Below, piece after piece: positions 44,737-54,263 of a stretch of DNA of 64,000 nt. Within the stretch, counting starts at the first letter, position 1. Each line of letters starts with the position of its first letter. The position numbers and the translations under genes are program-made. The notes below the pieces were generated by a model. The model was not told where the DNA came from. It did not search any database and saw only the letters and a list, made by a program, of their open reading frames with translations. The DNA comes from Myxococcus sp. (lineage in GTDB: Bacteria; Myxococcota; Myxococcia; Myxococcales; Myxococcaceae). Location: the NCBI GenBank assembly GCA_014879945.1, contig JACSRE010000242.1:124001-188000 (forward strand), in the 5' to 3' direction.

Positions 44737-44970
44737 ATGGCGCTCGATCCAAAGCTCCTCGACATCCTCGCGTGCCCCGAAGACAAGGGCGCGCTGCTGT
44801 ACTTCGAGAAGGACGGGTTTCTCTACAACCCGCGGCTGCGCCGGAGGTACCGCATCGAAGACGGGGTGCCGGTGATGCTGATCGAGGAGGCCGTGACGGT
44901 CTCGCAGGCCGATCACGACGCGCTGCTCGCCCGCGCGAAGGCCGAGGGCATCACGCCGAACTTCACGTGA
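44737..44970 (+). CDS. Trm112-like (UPF0434) small protein
   Basis: A 77-aa protein with the family start LDPKLLDILACPEDKG and the middle YRIEDGVPVML motif. Family members are small zinc-ribbon-like proteins that in other organisms partner methyltransferases; here only one Cys is present, so zinc binding is doubtful. ATG start. Its stop overlaps the TatD gene's GTG (GTGA). Confidence 0.88.
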   Translation: MALDPKLLDILACPEDKGALLYFEKDGFLYNPRLRRRYRIEDGVPVMLIEEAVTVSQADHDALLARAKAEGITPNFT

Positions 44971-45773
44971 TCGACACCCACTGCCACCTCGACCTGCCGC
45001 GGTTCGACGTCGACCGCGAGGCGGCGCTGGAGCGGGCGTGGCAGGCGGGCCTGACCGGCCTCGTCGTGCCGGCGGTGGCGCCGGCGAGGTGGGCGCCCCT
45101 GCTCGAGTGGCCCACGCGAGACGCCCGGGTGCAGGTGGGCCTGGGCATTCACCCGCAGTTCCTGCCCGAGCTCGACGAGCGCGACGACGATCGGCACCTC
45201 GCGACGCTCGACGCGCTCCTGGCTCGTGGGGGCGCCATCGCGGTGGGCGAGTGCGGACTCGACGGGCCGACGGCCGTCACGGTGCCGATGGACCGGCAGC
45301 TCCGGGTGCTGCGCGGGCACTTTGGGTTGGCGAGGAAGCACGGGCTCCCGCTGCTGATGCACTGCCTGCGCGCGCACCCGGCCCTGCTGGAGCTGCTGGA
45401 GACCGAGCCCTTGCCTGACGCCGGGCTGCTGATGCACAGCTACTCGGGCTCGGCGGACCTGACGAAGAAGTACCTGCGCTACGGCTGTCACTTCTCGTTC
45501 GCGGGCCCGGTGAGCTTCGCCGAGGCGCGGCGGCCCATCGACGCGCTCAAGAGCGTGCCGCTCGAGCGGCTGCTGGCCGAGACCGACGCGCCCGATCAGG
45601 CGCCGCACCCACACCGGGGCCAGCGCTCGGAGCCCGCGTACCTGCCGTTGATCATCGAGGCCATGGCGCGCGGCCGGGGGGAGCCGCTCGAGGTGACGCG
45701 CCAGGCCGTGCTCGAGAACTCGCAGCGCCTCTTCCCAATTTTTCAGGGCACGCCAGCGTCGCCGTCGAGCTGA
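44967..45773 (+). CDS. TatD-family metal-dependent hydrolase
   Basis: A 268-aa TIM-barrel hydrolase. Metal ligands in DTHCHLD at the N-terminus, GECGLD, LPLLMHCLRAH, HSYSGS and the ETDAPDQ motif near the C-terminus match TatD DNases. GTG start overlapping the Trm112-like stop; the 430-aa track ORF runs back through shadow sequence. Its last 31 nt overlap the end of the convergent rhomboid gene. Confidence 0.93.
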   Translation: MIDTHCHLDLPRFDVDREAALERAWQAGLTGLVVPAVAPARWAPLLEWPTRDARVQVGLGIHPQFLPELDERDDDRHLATLDALLARGGAIAVGECGLDGPTAVTVPMDRQLRVLRGHFGLARKHGLPLLMHCLRAHPALLELLETEPLPDAGLLMHSYSGSADLTKKYLRYGCHFSFAGPVSFAEARRPIDALKSVPLERLLAETDAPDQAPHPHRGQRSEPAYLPLIIEAMARGRGEPLEVTRQAVLENSQRLFPIFQGTPASPSS

Positions 45774-47227
45774 AGGCGGGCCCGCGCGAGCCAGGGCGCC
45801 ACGTCTTTCGCGTCGATGGGGCTGCGCGCCGCCGCCTCTTCCCAGAAGCCCACCGCCTCGTCAGGGTGCTGCTGCAGAAACGCCAGCATGCCGCGATCCA
45901 TCGGCTCGTTCGCCCCGGCGACCGCGGCCACACAGTCGGGCATGGCGAGCTCGACCGCGCCGCGCGCCGCCTGAACCCAGCAGCGCGTGCCCCGGGCGGC
46001 CGCTGACGGCTCCCGTTCGAGCGCGGCGTTCACCAGCGCCAGCGCGAGGTCGAGATCCTGCCCGGTCACCAGCGCGCCCCAGGCGAGGTTGTTGAGCGCC
46101 ATCGAGGTCGCGGCGCTGCTCGAGAGCGTGGCCCGCGCGTCCTGGAGCCCGCCGTCGGCGTCGCCGAGCCGCAGCCGCGCGTAGCCGCGCAGCCCGACGT
46201 ACGCGGGGTCGGGGCGGAGGCGATGCGCGCTCGAGAGATCGGCCTCGGCGAGCTCGAACCGCCCGGCCGACTGGTGCGCGCCGGCCCGGAGCGCGAGGGC
46301 CTCGGCGAGCAGCACCGGCGAGCCCTGCTGATCGCGCAGCGCGACGATGGCGTCGTTGACGTCGGCGAAGCCCCCGTCGAGATCGCCCCGCGCGTTCCTG
46401 GCGATGGCGCGCAAGAGCGACGCCACCGGGTCCTTCGTGTCCACGAGCACCTTCGACGCCAGCGCCTCGACCGTCGCGAGATCGTTCGCGCGGTAGGCCA
46501 CCTGCGCCGCCTGCAGCGTCTCTCCGGTGCGAGCGGCGGGGTTGTTCTCGGTGCGCACCTTCGCGAGCACGCCCAGGCCGAGCACCGCGGCGATCACGAT
46601 CACCTGGGAGCCCAGCGACGCGCCCCGCCCTTCGCGCTCGATCATCGACGCCGTGCCTACGAAGCCGGCCAGCACGCCGATCACCAGCCCGCCCGCGTGG
46701 GCGGCGTTGTCGAGGTACGGCACCGAGAACGCGAGGAAGAGGTTGATGGCCAGGGTCGCCAGAATGCCGTCCCAGAGGCTCTTGGCCGCGTCGGGCGGCA
46801 GCAGGTGCCGCGCCTGAATCGCGTAGCCGATGATGAACCCGAAGATCCCCACGATGGCGCCCGAGGCGCCGGCCGAGACGTTGAGCGGGTTCCACAGCAC
46901 CGAGCCGAAGGAGCCGCCCAGGCCCGCCAGGACGTAGACCAACAGGAACATCGGCCCGCCGAGCATGCGCTCGACGAAGCCGCCGATCTTCCACAGCGCG
47001 TACATGTTCACCGCGAGGTGCAGCACCCCGATGTGAATGAACATGCTGGTGAAGGCCCGCCACCACTGCTGCTCGAAGACGACCAGGGTGCCGCGGTTGG
47101 CGCCGGCGATCAGCAGCGAGTCGATGTCGGGGTTCGTCGCCGAGACGCCCATCGCCACCATCGCCACGAAGACGACCACGTTGACGCCGACGAGGATGAA
47201 GGTGACGAAGGGCCGCCGGGGATCCAT
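45743..47227 (-). CDS. Rhomboid intramembrane protease with C-terminal TPR-like region
   Basis: A 494-aa membrane protease. Rhomboid core (about 10-195) with WWRAFTSMFIHIGVLHLAVN, catalytic S122 in GASGA and H177 in NAAHAGG, forming the Ser-His dyad. A linker (about 200-235) precedes a helical TPR-like domain of about 250 residues rich in Ala/Leu/Arg. The TPR part may deliver substrates or bind partners. ATG start. It overlaps the TatD gene tail-to-tail by 31 nt and diverges from tcdA. Confidence 0.92.
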   Translation of the reverse strand: MDPRRPFVTFILVGVNVVVFVAMVAMGVSATNPDIDSLLIAGANRGTLVVFEQQWWRAFTSMFIHIGVLHLAVNMYALWKIGGFVERMLGGPMFLLVYVLAGLGGSFGSVLWNPLNVSAGASGAIVGIFGFIIGYAIQARHLLPPDAAKSLWDGILATLAINLFLAFSVPYLDNAAHAGGLVIGVLAGFVGTASMIEREGRGASLGSQVIVIAAVLGLGVLAKVRTENNPAARTGETLQAAQVAYRANDLATVEALASKVLVDTKDPVASLLRAIARNARGDLDGGFADVNDAIVALRDQQGSPVLLAEALALRAGAHQSAGRFELAEADLSSAHRLRPDPAYVGLRGYARLRLGDADGGLQDARATLSSSAATSMALNNLAWGALVTGQDLDLALALVNAALEREPSAAARGTRCWVQAARGAVELAMPDCVAAVAGANEPMDRGMLAFLQQHPDEAVGFWEEAAARSPIDAKDVAPWLARARLQLDGDAGVP

Positions 47228-47326
47228 GGGCGCCGGTGCCTACTGCGCCGCCGCCTTGTCCACACGCCTTTCCACCCCGCCCGGACGGGTTGCGTCGAGG
47301 GCACCGACTCGTGCAAACAGCGCCGC

Positions 47327-48181
47327 ATGGAGCCGTCGCCGACCGAAGCCGCCCTGCCCCCCGCCATCCTCCCGCCCGAGAAGCCGTGGAGGCTGCACCG
47401 CCGCTTCGATCGCACCGGCCGCCTGCTGGGCGACGCGGCCATGAAGCGCCTGGAGCAGGCGCACGTCGTCGTCTTCGGGCTCGGCGGCGTCGGCAGCTTC
47501 GCGGTCGAGGGCCTGGTGCGCAGCGGCGTGGGCAGGCTGACCGTGGTGGACTTCGATCAGGTGTGCGTCACCAACGTGAACCGGCAGCTGCACGCCACCG
47601 TCAGCACCGTCGGCAAGCACAAGGCCGAGCTGATGGCCCAGCGGTGCAAGGCGATCAACCCCGACGTCGAGGTGACGCCGATCGTCGGCTTCTACCGTGA
47701 GGAGCTCGCCGACGAGCTGCTCGCCGGGCCGTACGACTACGTGATCGACGCCATCGACAACGTGAAGGCGAAGCTGAACCTGCTCCACAACTGCCTGGCG
47801 CGCGGGTACCCGGTCGTCAGCTCGATGGGCGCCGCGGGCCGGCTCGACCCCACCGCCATTCGCGTCGAAGATCTGTGCGAGACGCACATGGACCCGTTCG
47901 CGAAAGACATTCGCAAGCTGCTCAAGCGCAAGTACGGGCACGACACCTCGAAGCCGACCGGCATCACCGCGGTGTTCTCGATCGAGCCCCGGCGAGATCC
48001 CCAGGCGGTGCACTACGACGAGGCGCACGGCGGCTTCCTCTGCGTGTGCCCGCAGGGCGAGAACGAGTTTCACAGCTGCGAGCACCGCAACCAGATCGAC
48101 GGCTCGGTGGCCTTCGTCACCAGCGTGTTCGGCATGCAGATGGCCGGCGTCGTCGTGCGGCGCGTGGCGCAGGGGCGCTGA
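47327..48181 (+). CDS. tcdA: tRNA threonylcarbamoyladenosine dehydratase (TcdA/CsdL)
   Basis: A 284-aa E1-like enzyme. N-terminal RRFDRTGRLLG leads into the Rossmann loop GLGGVGS (51-57), then VVDFDQVCVTNVNRQ with the intact NxNRQ motif, DAIDNVKAK, and C-terminal conserved FVTSVFGMQMAG. It converts t6A37 to its cyclic form in ANN-decoding tRNAs in an ATP-dependent reaction. ATG start. It contrasts with the minimal E1-like protein at 36776, which lacks the Arg of NxNRQ. Confidence 0.93.
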   Translation: MEPSPTEAALPPAILPPEKPWRLHRRFDRTGRLLGDAAMKRLEQAHVVVFGLGGVGSFAVEGLVRSGVGRLTVVDFDQVCVTNVNRQLHATVSTVGKHKAELMAQRCKAINPDVEVTPIVGFYREELADELLAGPYDYVIDAIDNVKAKLNLLHNCLARGYPVVSSMGAAGRLDPTAIRVEDLCETHMDPFAKDIRKLLKRKYGHDTSKPTGITAVFSIEPRRDPQAVHYDEAHGGFLCVCPQGENEFHSCEHRNQIDGSVAFVTSVFGMQMAGVVVRRVAQGR

Positions 48182-49378
48182 CTAGACGAAGGGGTGCGGG
48201 TTGGGCCCGAACGGGTTGAGGCTCGCGCCCGCGGCCGCCGCCAGGAACGCCCACAGCTGTGGCACGCCCGCGCGCTGGCCGTTGCGGGGCACGTAGCTGT
48301 CGTAGGCCCCGGTGATGGTGAAGCCGCCGGTCGTCCCCTGCCTCAGGTGCTTGCCCCAGGCGCTCGCGACCAGCATCGAGGCGTGCTCCGACCCGAGCGC
48401 GCGCGTGAAGTCGCCCACCAGCGCGGTGACGACGTTGTGGCCCGAGAGCGCGAGGGTGCGCCGGAGGAAGGTCTTGAGCGACGGCAGCAGCTGCTCGTTG
48501 AAGCCCATCCGGGCGCAGACCCCGTCGCGGTCGGAGTGCGTGTCCCACCCGAGGGAGCAGCCCGGGCCGCCGGCGCTGATCATCACCACGCTCGTGCCTG
48601 CGTGGATGAGCAGCTCGGCGGTCGCGAACTGGCTGGCGAAGCCCGAGACGAGCGTGGTGGTCGGGCTGAGCCCGTAGGCCTGGGCGATCGCGCTCCAGTC
48701 GACCTGCACGGGCGGAGCCGAGAGCGCGCGCACGACGCCGGTCAGCCCGCTCGTCAGCGACGACAGCGAGCGCTGGTTCTTCGCCAACGTCGGCGCCGAC
48801 ATGCGCACCGACGCGCGGAGCCCGGCGAGCGCAGGGCCCCGCTGGGGGATGAACTCGCCAGGCGGCGACGCCCCGAGCGCGGCCAGCACGCCGCCCGCGT
48901 CCGAGAGCTTCTGCATGCTGGCGCCCCCGATGGCGTCGTGCCGCCCGCTCAGGTGCGTTCCGAGCTGGGCGCAGGCCACGGGCGACTGCCCGCCGATCGC
49001 GTTGGCGAGCTGCAACGGGTAGCTCTTCGTGCGGCCATCGATGAAGAGCGCGTGCTGCGCCAGGTCGTGCGCGCTGATGCCGTGCCAGACGCCGAGGTTG
49101 CACATGCGGCGCAGGGTCGAGTCGTCGAGCGTGCCGAAGGTGGCGTCGTCGACCACCACGCCGTTCCCCACGTCGCGGGAGTTGGTGCTGGTGCAGCCAA
49201 ACGCGTTCTTCGGCACGAAGCAGTCGGCCTGCGCGCCCAGCGAGTGGAGCCCACCCGGCAGGTTCACGATCACCACCGTGGGCGTCTCACCAGTCTGCGC
49301 GCGCGCGCCGCTCGGGAGCAGCGAGGCCCCCGCCACCGAGAGACCTGCTTCGAACAGCCGACGTCGTGAGAGGCGCAT
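48182..49378 (-). CDS. DUF1501-like Tat-exported protein
   Basis: A 398-aa exported protein with a Tat-like signal (SRRRLFEAGL ... ARA). The body resembles DUF1501/DUF1552 alkaline-phosphatase-like secreted proteins, with HLSGRHDAIGG and SLGWDTHSD as recognisable motifs. Enzyme activity is not established. Last gene of a three-gene exported operon; 7 nt after the preceding gene. It abuts tcdA tail-to-tail. Confidence 0.8.
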   Translation of the reverse strand: MRLSRRRLFEAGLSVAGASLLPSGARAQTGETPTVVIVNLPGGLHSLGAQADCFVPKNAFGCTSTNSRDVGNGVVVDDATFGTLDDSTLRRMCNLGVWHGISAHDLAQHALFIDGRTKSYPLQLANAIGGQSPVACAQLGTHLSGRHDAIGGASMQKLSDAGGVLAALGASPPGEFIPQRGPALAGLRASVRMSAPTLAKNQRSLSSLTSGLTGVVRALSAPPVQVDWSAIAQAYGLSPTTTLVSGFASQFATAELLIHAGTSVVMISAGGPGCSLGWDTHSDRDGVCARMGFNEQLLPSLKTFLRRTLALSGHNVVTALVGDFTRALGSEHASMLVASAWGKHLRQGTTGGFTITGAYDSYVPRNGQRAGVPQLWAFLAAAAGASLNPFGPNPHPFV

Positions 49379-49385
49379 GGTGGGC

Positions 49386-50072
49386 TCAGTAGATGAGGAA
49401 GCTGGCGGCGCCCGCGACCGACGCGCAGAGGGAGGCCCACTGCCGCTTGACGTCCGGCTCCAGCGCCTGGATCTCGAAGGCGTGATCGACGCAGGCCGCG
49501 AGCTCTTCGGCGTTCATCGCTCGCTTCCACAGCAGCCTGGCCATCACCTGGCACTGACGCGGCGCCGAGGTCGCCGTCGGCGCGGCGCCGAAGTCTGCGT
49601 GGCCGAACGGGTGGTAGTTGACGGGCCGGAGCGTCTTCTCGAGGCAGCCGTGAAAGGCCATCGCGTACGCCGCGTAGACCGACGCGAAGCTGGCCTGCGG
49701 GTTGGTGAACCAGTGCTCAGGGGTCACCCCGAACGTCTGCACGATGCTGTTGTCGACGCGCGCGGCGTTGATGCCGCGGCTCTCGAAGAAGTTGCCCAGA
49801 TCGCTGCCGTCGCGAACGCGCATCAGATCTTGCCCAGCCGCGAGGGGCTCTCGGTCGGCGTCGAGCGCCTCACCGTCGAAGCCCAGGTAGCTGCGGCCAG
49901 TCGAGGCCCCGTCGCACGCGACCGCCGCGGGGAGCCGCACCACGGGCTCGGGCTCGGGCGTGACGGCAGCCGGCCCCGGCGCGAAGGCCTCGGGCGCCAG
50001 CGCCGCGCCGCCGACGATCTGCCCGCTGCAGGCGGCCAGGCCGAACCCCAGCGCCACCGCGAGCCGGCTCAC
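49386..50072 (-). CDS. Lipoprotein of the DUF1501/CxxCH operon
   Basis: A 228-aa protein starting at GTG 50072 with a lipoprotein signal LGFGLAACSGQ (candidate Cys15). Mature part has scattered cysteines and no recognised domain; one stretch (QTFGVTPEHWFTNP) and a CVDHAFEI segment resemble the helical C-terminal parts of the DUF1592/1588-type proteins that accompany DUF1501 genes. The GTG overlaps the upstream stop (GTGA). Function unknown. Confidence 0.7.
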   Translation of the reverse strand: MSRLAVALGFGLAACSGQIVGGAALAPEAFAPGPAAVTPEPEPVVRLPAAVACDGASTGRSYLGFDGEALDADREPLAAGQDLMRVRDGSDLGNFFESRGINAARVDNSIVQTFGVTPEHWFTNPQASFASVYAAYAMAFHGCLEKTLRPVNYHPFGHADFGAAPTATSAPRQCQVMARLLWKRAMNAEELAACVDHAFEIQALEPDVKRQWASLCASVAGAASFLIY

Positions 50073-50944
50073 GGCGCGCCCCCGCAGAAGCCCGGGTCCT
50101 CGATGAGCAGCTTCACCGCGTCCTGGATCTTGCCCGAGGCCGCGAAGGCGTCGACGCAACGATCGAAGAGCGGCGCCTCACAGGCGTACTCGGCGCGGCC
50201 ATAGACGAACTCGAAGGCCAATCGACAGGACCAGAAGTTGAAGGCGTCAGAGGCCACCAGCGTCTCGACCAGCTCCCGCGTCGTCGAGAGCTGGCGGTTG
50301 AGCACCGGCTGCGGAACACCGATGGCAGGGAGGAAGGTCGTCTTGCCGTTCACGACGCGCTTGCGGGGCAGCACCCTCGCGACGTGATCGAGCGCGTAGG
50401 CCCCCACGTAGTGACAGCCTGCGCACGCCGGCGCGCGGCGCCCCTCGGAGTCGTTCGGCGTGCTCGCATCGGAGTTGTTGGCCGCCGCCACCCGAACGCT
50501 GCCGATGGTGTTCTGCAAGATGCGGTTGGCGGCGACGATCAGCCAGCCATCGGGCTCGTTGCCCGCGTAGCGCAGCAGCCACCCTTCGCTGGTGAAGTAG
50601 CCCAGGCCGTTGGGGTCGGCCTGCACCGTCGGGTAGCTCTTGTTGGGCACGTTGAAGCGGCCAACGAAGAGCTCCCTCCACGGCAGCCCACTGGAGAGCA
50701 CGTGGGCCGCGACGTAGTAGCTGGCGTCAGCGCCGTGATCGCGGCCGGGCTCGGGGTTGAAGCGCGAGTTGACGAAGGAGGCGAACCGATCGGCGAAGCC
50801 GGGCTTGCTGAGGGCGTCGTCCACCGACGTCGCCGTCGCCGGGTACGCGCTCCGGGTGCCCAGCAACGTCCGCCACTTACGGGCGTCGCACTGGGCGGCC
50901 GCCGGGAGAGAGAGCGCCAGCAACAGGGTGAACGCGAGCCGCAC
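50069..50944 (-). CDS. Exported c-type-cytochrome-like protein (DUF1588-like)
   Basis: A 291-aa exported protein: signal peptide (FTLLLALSLPAAAQ), a CAGCH heme-binding motif about residue 178 in ACAGCHYVG, and a C-terminal helical region with FVYGRAEYAC. This combination is like the planctomycete/myxobacterial cytochrome proteins found beside DUF1501/DUF1552 genes. Only one CxxCH is present; axial ligand not identified. GTG start with GAGGTG upstream. First gene of the operon. Confidence 0.75.
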   Translation of the reverse strand: MRLAFTLLLALSLPAAAQCDARKWRTLLGTRSAYPATATSVDDALSKPGFADRFASFVNSRFNPEPGRDHGADASYYVAAHVLSSGLPWRELFVGRFNVPNKSYPTVQADPNGLGYFTSEGWLLRYAGNEPDGWLIVAANRILQNTIGSVRVAAANNSDASTPNDSEGRRAPACAGCHYVGAYALDHVARVLPRKRVVNGKTTFLPAIGVPQPVLNRQLSTTRELVETLVASDAFNFWSCRLAFEFVYGRAEYACEAPLFDRCVDAFAASGKIQDAVKLLIEDPGFCGGAP

Positions 50945-50980
50945 ACCACCTCATGCCGCCAGGGCGCGCGACCCTTCCCG

Positions 50981-52828
50981 TCAGCCGCCCAGCTTCGCGA
51001 ACGCACGCGCCAGGTCGGGCTTCTCGGTCAACACCGGCTTCATCGGATCGCCGTGCTCCTCGAGCCACGCCATCCCGTTTCGGATGGTGAACTTCGTGGG
51101 CGTGAGGCCCGGCCCCACCTCACTCCAGGGAATGGGCATCGACACCGGCGCGCCGTCCTTCGCCCGCACGCAGAAGGGCGCCGCCACCACCTTCACCGGC
51201 CCGTTCTGCACCACGTCGAGGTAGACCCGCCCCTGCCGCTTCGGCATCGAGCGCTCCATGGTCGCGAGCGTCGGGTGCCGCTGCACCAGGAGCGTCGCCA
51301 GCACCTCGGAGAGCTGCCTCGCCCCGTCGTGATCGAGCTGTTCGCCCAGGGGCACCAGCACGTGCACGCCGCTCGAGCCGCTCGTCTTCACGTACGCGGG
51401 GAGCTCCGCGCGCTCGGTGAGCTCCCGCAGCGCGTTGGCGAGGGTGATGACCGCCGAGAACGGCGCCTCCTTCGGGTCGAAGTCGATCACGCACCAGTCG
51501 GGCCGGCCCGGCGTCGAGGCCCGCGTCGTCGGAATGTGAAACGGCAGCGCCCCCAGGTTCGCGCACCACTCGAGCGTCGCGAGATCGTCGCAGACGATCT
51601 GATCGAGCTCCCGGTTCGACTCTTCGCTGTAGGCCTTGACGGTTCGAACGAAGGCAGGCGCCTTCGCCGGCCTCGCCTTCTGGAAGAACGACTTGCCGCC
51701 GATGCCGTCGGGGTAGCGGGTGACGAGCAGGGGCCGGTCCTTCAGGTACGGCAGCATGAAGGGCGCGACGTCGCGGTACCACGCGAAGACCTCACCCTTG
51801 GTGATGCGCTCCTTTGGAAAGTAGAGCTTCTGCGGGTTGGTGAGCGTCACCCCGGCGACGGGCTCGGCCACCTCTTCGGGCAAGCGCTTCTCGGGCGGCG
51901 TCGGGCACTCGTCGCAGCGCTTGTCGGGGCGGAAGCGCAGGAAGACGGGCTCACGCAGCGAGAGTTCCTCGGGCCACGACTTGTACCGGACCTCGACCAC
52001 CAGGGTCGGCGTCACCCACCTCATCTCGGGGTCGAGGGGCACGTCGCCCAGGCAGACCGGCGCCGACACCACGTTGGCCTCGAGCTCCTTGCGCACCGGC
52101 GCCGCGACCTTCGGGTTGTACCCGGCGCCGACCTTGCCCGCGTAGAGCCACCGCTCGCCGTCCCACGTCGAGAGCGACAGCGCGCCGTCGTCGTCGGCGA
52201 AGCCGGTGACCGCGAAGTCGCCGGTGGTGGTGAGCGCCACCTTGAGCCAACGCGCGCTCCGTCCTCCGACGTAGGGCGCGTCGGCCTTCTTGGCCATCAC
52301 GCCCTCGAGCCCCTTCTGCTTGACCACCTCGAGCAGCGCCTCGCCCCGGGCCTCGACGTGCTCCACCGGCACCACCCGCGCGCCGTCGGCCTTCGGCACT
52401 ACGCCGAAGAGGAGCTCCTTGCGCTGCGACAGCGGCAGGCCGCGCGTGTCGTGGCCGTCGAGCATGAGGAGATCGAACGCGAAGAAGACCGCCGGGTCGG
52501 TGTGCGAGGCGCTGACGATGTCCTTGCGGTGGGCGAGCGTGGACCGCTTGAGCAGCCGCTGAAAGATGGGGTGGCCGTCGGCGTTCTGAATGACCAGCTC
52601 GCCGTCCACGATGAAGTCAGGTCCCGGCAGCGCCTCGAGGGCCTCGACGATCTCGGGGAACAGCGCGGTCGCCTCACGTCCGCGGCGGAGCACCAGGCGC
52701 ACCTTGCCGGCGATGCGCTCGGCCAGGAGCCGGAAGCCGTCGAACTTGAGCTCGAAGAGCCAGCCGGGCGCGGTGAAGGCAGCGGGGCGAGGCTCGGCCA
52801 GCTGCAGCTCGACGTCCTCCGCGCGCAT
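50981..52828 (-). CDS. ligD: DNA ligase D with ligase and polymerase domains
   Basis: A 615-aa LigD-type enzyme. ATP-dependent ligase domain first (K28 of ELKFDGFR is the adenylated lysine; DGELV, GVMAKK follow), OB-fold domain (about 200-300), then an LigD polymerase/primase domain (about 325-610; LTNPQKLYFP, VIDFDP for the metal-binding acids, KTSGSSGVHV). The 3'-phosphoesterase domain is absent. It would act in NHEJ end-filling and ligation; no ku gene is in the window. It starts 4 nt after htrA's stop on the same strand. Confidence 0.95.
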   Translation of the reverse strand: MRAEDVELQLAEPRPAAFTAPGWLFELKFDGFRLLAERIAGKVRLVLRRGREATALFPEIVEALEALPGPDFIVDGELVIQNADGHPIFQRLLKRSTLAHRKDIVSASHTDPAVFFAFDLLMLDGHDTRGLPLSQRKELLFGVVPKADGARVVPVEHVEARGEALLEVVKQKGLEGVMAKKADAPYVGGRSARWLKVALTTTGDFAVTGFADDDGALSLSTWDGERWLYAGKVGAGYNPKVAAPVRKELEANVVSAPVCLGDVPLDPEMRWVTPTLVVEVRYKSWPEELSLREPVFLRFRPDKRCDECPTPPEKRLPEEVAEPVAGVTLTNPQKLYFPKERITKGEVFAWYRDVAPFMLPYLKDRPLLVTRYPDGIGGKSFFQKARPAKAPAFVRTVKAYSEESNRELDQIVCDDLATLEWCANLGALPFHIPTTRASTPGRPDWCVIDFDPKEAPFSAVITLANALRELTERAELPAYVKTSGSSGVHVLVPLGEQLDHDGARQLSEVLATLLVQRHPTLATMERSMPKRQGRVYLDVVQNGPVKVVAAPFCVRAKDGAPVSMPIPWSEVGPGLTPTKFTIRNGMAWLEEHGDPMKPVLTEKPDLARAFAKLGG

Positions 52829-52831
52829 CGG

Positions 52832-54226
52832 CTACCCCCGTCGCTTGAGGGCCAGGTACCGCGAGACGCTGCCCCGGGTGAACTTCAGGAGCACCGGCTC
52901 TCCCGCGGGCGTCTGCATCACCAGCTCCTGGAGCTGGCGCAGCGAGGTGACCTTCACCCGGTTCACCTCGACGATCACGTCGCCAGCGATGAGCCCGCCC
53001 AGCTGCGCGACGCTCTCGGCGATCACCTCTTCGACGCGCACGCCCTGCCCCGCCTCTGGCTCCAATTCGCCCAGCACCAGGCCCAGGCTGTCCACGCGCC
53101 CGCCCGAGATGGGCCCCTTCGTGGCCACCGTCGGCCGGGTCGACAACAGCGCCGACGCGTCGATGGTCTTGCCCCCGCGCACCACCCGCAGCCGCACCAC
53201 CACGCCGGGCCCCTGAATCGCGATGCGGCGCAGCAGCTGCTGGTACCGCTCGATGGGCTTGTCGTTCACCGCCACCAGCCGATCGCCGATCTGCAGCCCG
53301 GCGCGCGAGGCCGGCGACTCGGGGTACACGTCGACGATCACCGAGTCCGCCGAGTCCTTCACCTCCGAGACGGTCACGCCCAGCCACCCCCGCACCGGGG
53401 TGCCGTTGTCACGCAGGTTGGGCAGGAGATCCTTCACGAGGTTCACCGGCACCGCGAAGCCGATGCCCTGGCCCTGGTTCATGATGGCGGTGGTGACGCC
53501 CACCACGTGGCCGTTCATGTCGAACAGCGGCCCGCCCGAGTTGCCCGGGTTGATGAGCGCGTTGGTCTGAATGAAGTCGTCGAAGGGCCCCACGCCGATG
53601 ATGCGCTCGCGCGCCGAGATGAGGCCGTGCGTCAGCGAGGTGTCGAGCCCGAACGGGTTGCCGATGGCCACCACCCAGTCGCCCACGTCGAGCTCGTCAG
53701 AGTTGCCGAGCGTCACCACCGGCAGATCGACCGCGCCGGTGAGGCGGAGCAGCGCCAGATCGATCTCGGGGTCGCGCCCAACCACCTTCGCCTCGAGGCT
53801 CCGTCCATCGGCCAGGCGCGCGACGATCGCCTGCGCCCGCTCGATGACGTGGTTGTTGGTCACCACCAGTCCGTCCGAGGTGATCAAGAAGCCCGACCCG
53901 AGGCCCTTCGAGCGCCCCTCGTTCTTCGCGGCGATGTTCACCACCCCCGACCGAACGGCACGAACGAGCGGGGCCAGCGACGCAGGCGGGGTGAACGACG
54001 GCGCGAGCGATGGCCCGCCGGGGAGCTTCTCTTTCCAGAAGGGAATGATGGTGCGCTCGCGCCACGGCACCGAGCTGGGCGGCTCGGGCTCCGAGGGCTT
54101 CGCGGGGCCCACGGTGGTCAGCCCGGCCTTCTGCGCCCGCACCTTCTGGCGTGCCCAGTCGGCGACGTCATCGGCGCTCGCGAGGAGCGGATAGAGCGCG
54201 ACGACGACGACGAGGAGCGGCCTCAC
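52832..54226 (-). CDS. HtrA/DegP-type periplasmic serine protease with two PDZ domains
   Basis: A 464-aa S1C protease. Signal peptide (VVVVALYPLLASA), protease domain with H126 (TNNHV), D156 (DLALL) and S230 (GNSGGP), then two PDZ domains (about 270-350 and 380-460). The GTG at 54226 begins the signal; the track's TTG start adds four residues. Role: periplasmic quality control of envelope proteins. Encoded between grpE-like and ligD, same strand. Confidence 0.94.
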   Translation of the reverse strand: MRPLLVVVVALYPLLASADDVADWARQKVRAQKAGLTTVGPAKPSEPEPPSSVPWRERTIIPFWKEKLPGGPSLAPSFTPPASLAPLVRAVRSGVVNIAAKNEGRSKGLGSGFLITSDGLVVTNNHVIERAQAIVARLADGRSLEAKVVGRDPEIDLALLRLTGAVDLPVVTLGNSDELDVGDWVVAIGNPFGLDTSLTHGLISARERIIGVGPFDDFIQTNALINPGNSGGPLFDMNGHVVGVTTAIMNQGQGIGFAVPVNLVKDLLPNLRDNGTPVRGWLGVTVSEVKDSADSVIVDVYPESPASRAGLQIGDRLVAVNDKPIERYQQLLRRIAIQGPGVVVRLRVVRGGKTIDASALLSTRPTVATKGPISGGRVDSLGLVLGELEPEAGQGVRVEEVIAESVAQLGGLIAGDVIVEVNRVKVTSLRQLQELVMQTPAGEPVLLKFTRGSVSRYLALKRRG

Positions 54227-54263
54227 AGCGCGACTCAACCCGAGATTCGCCCCAGCGTCACGT

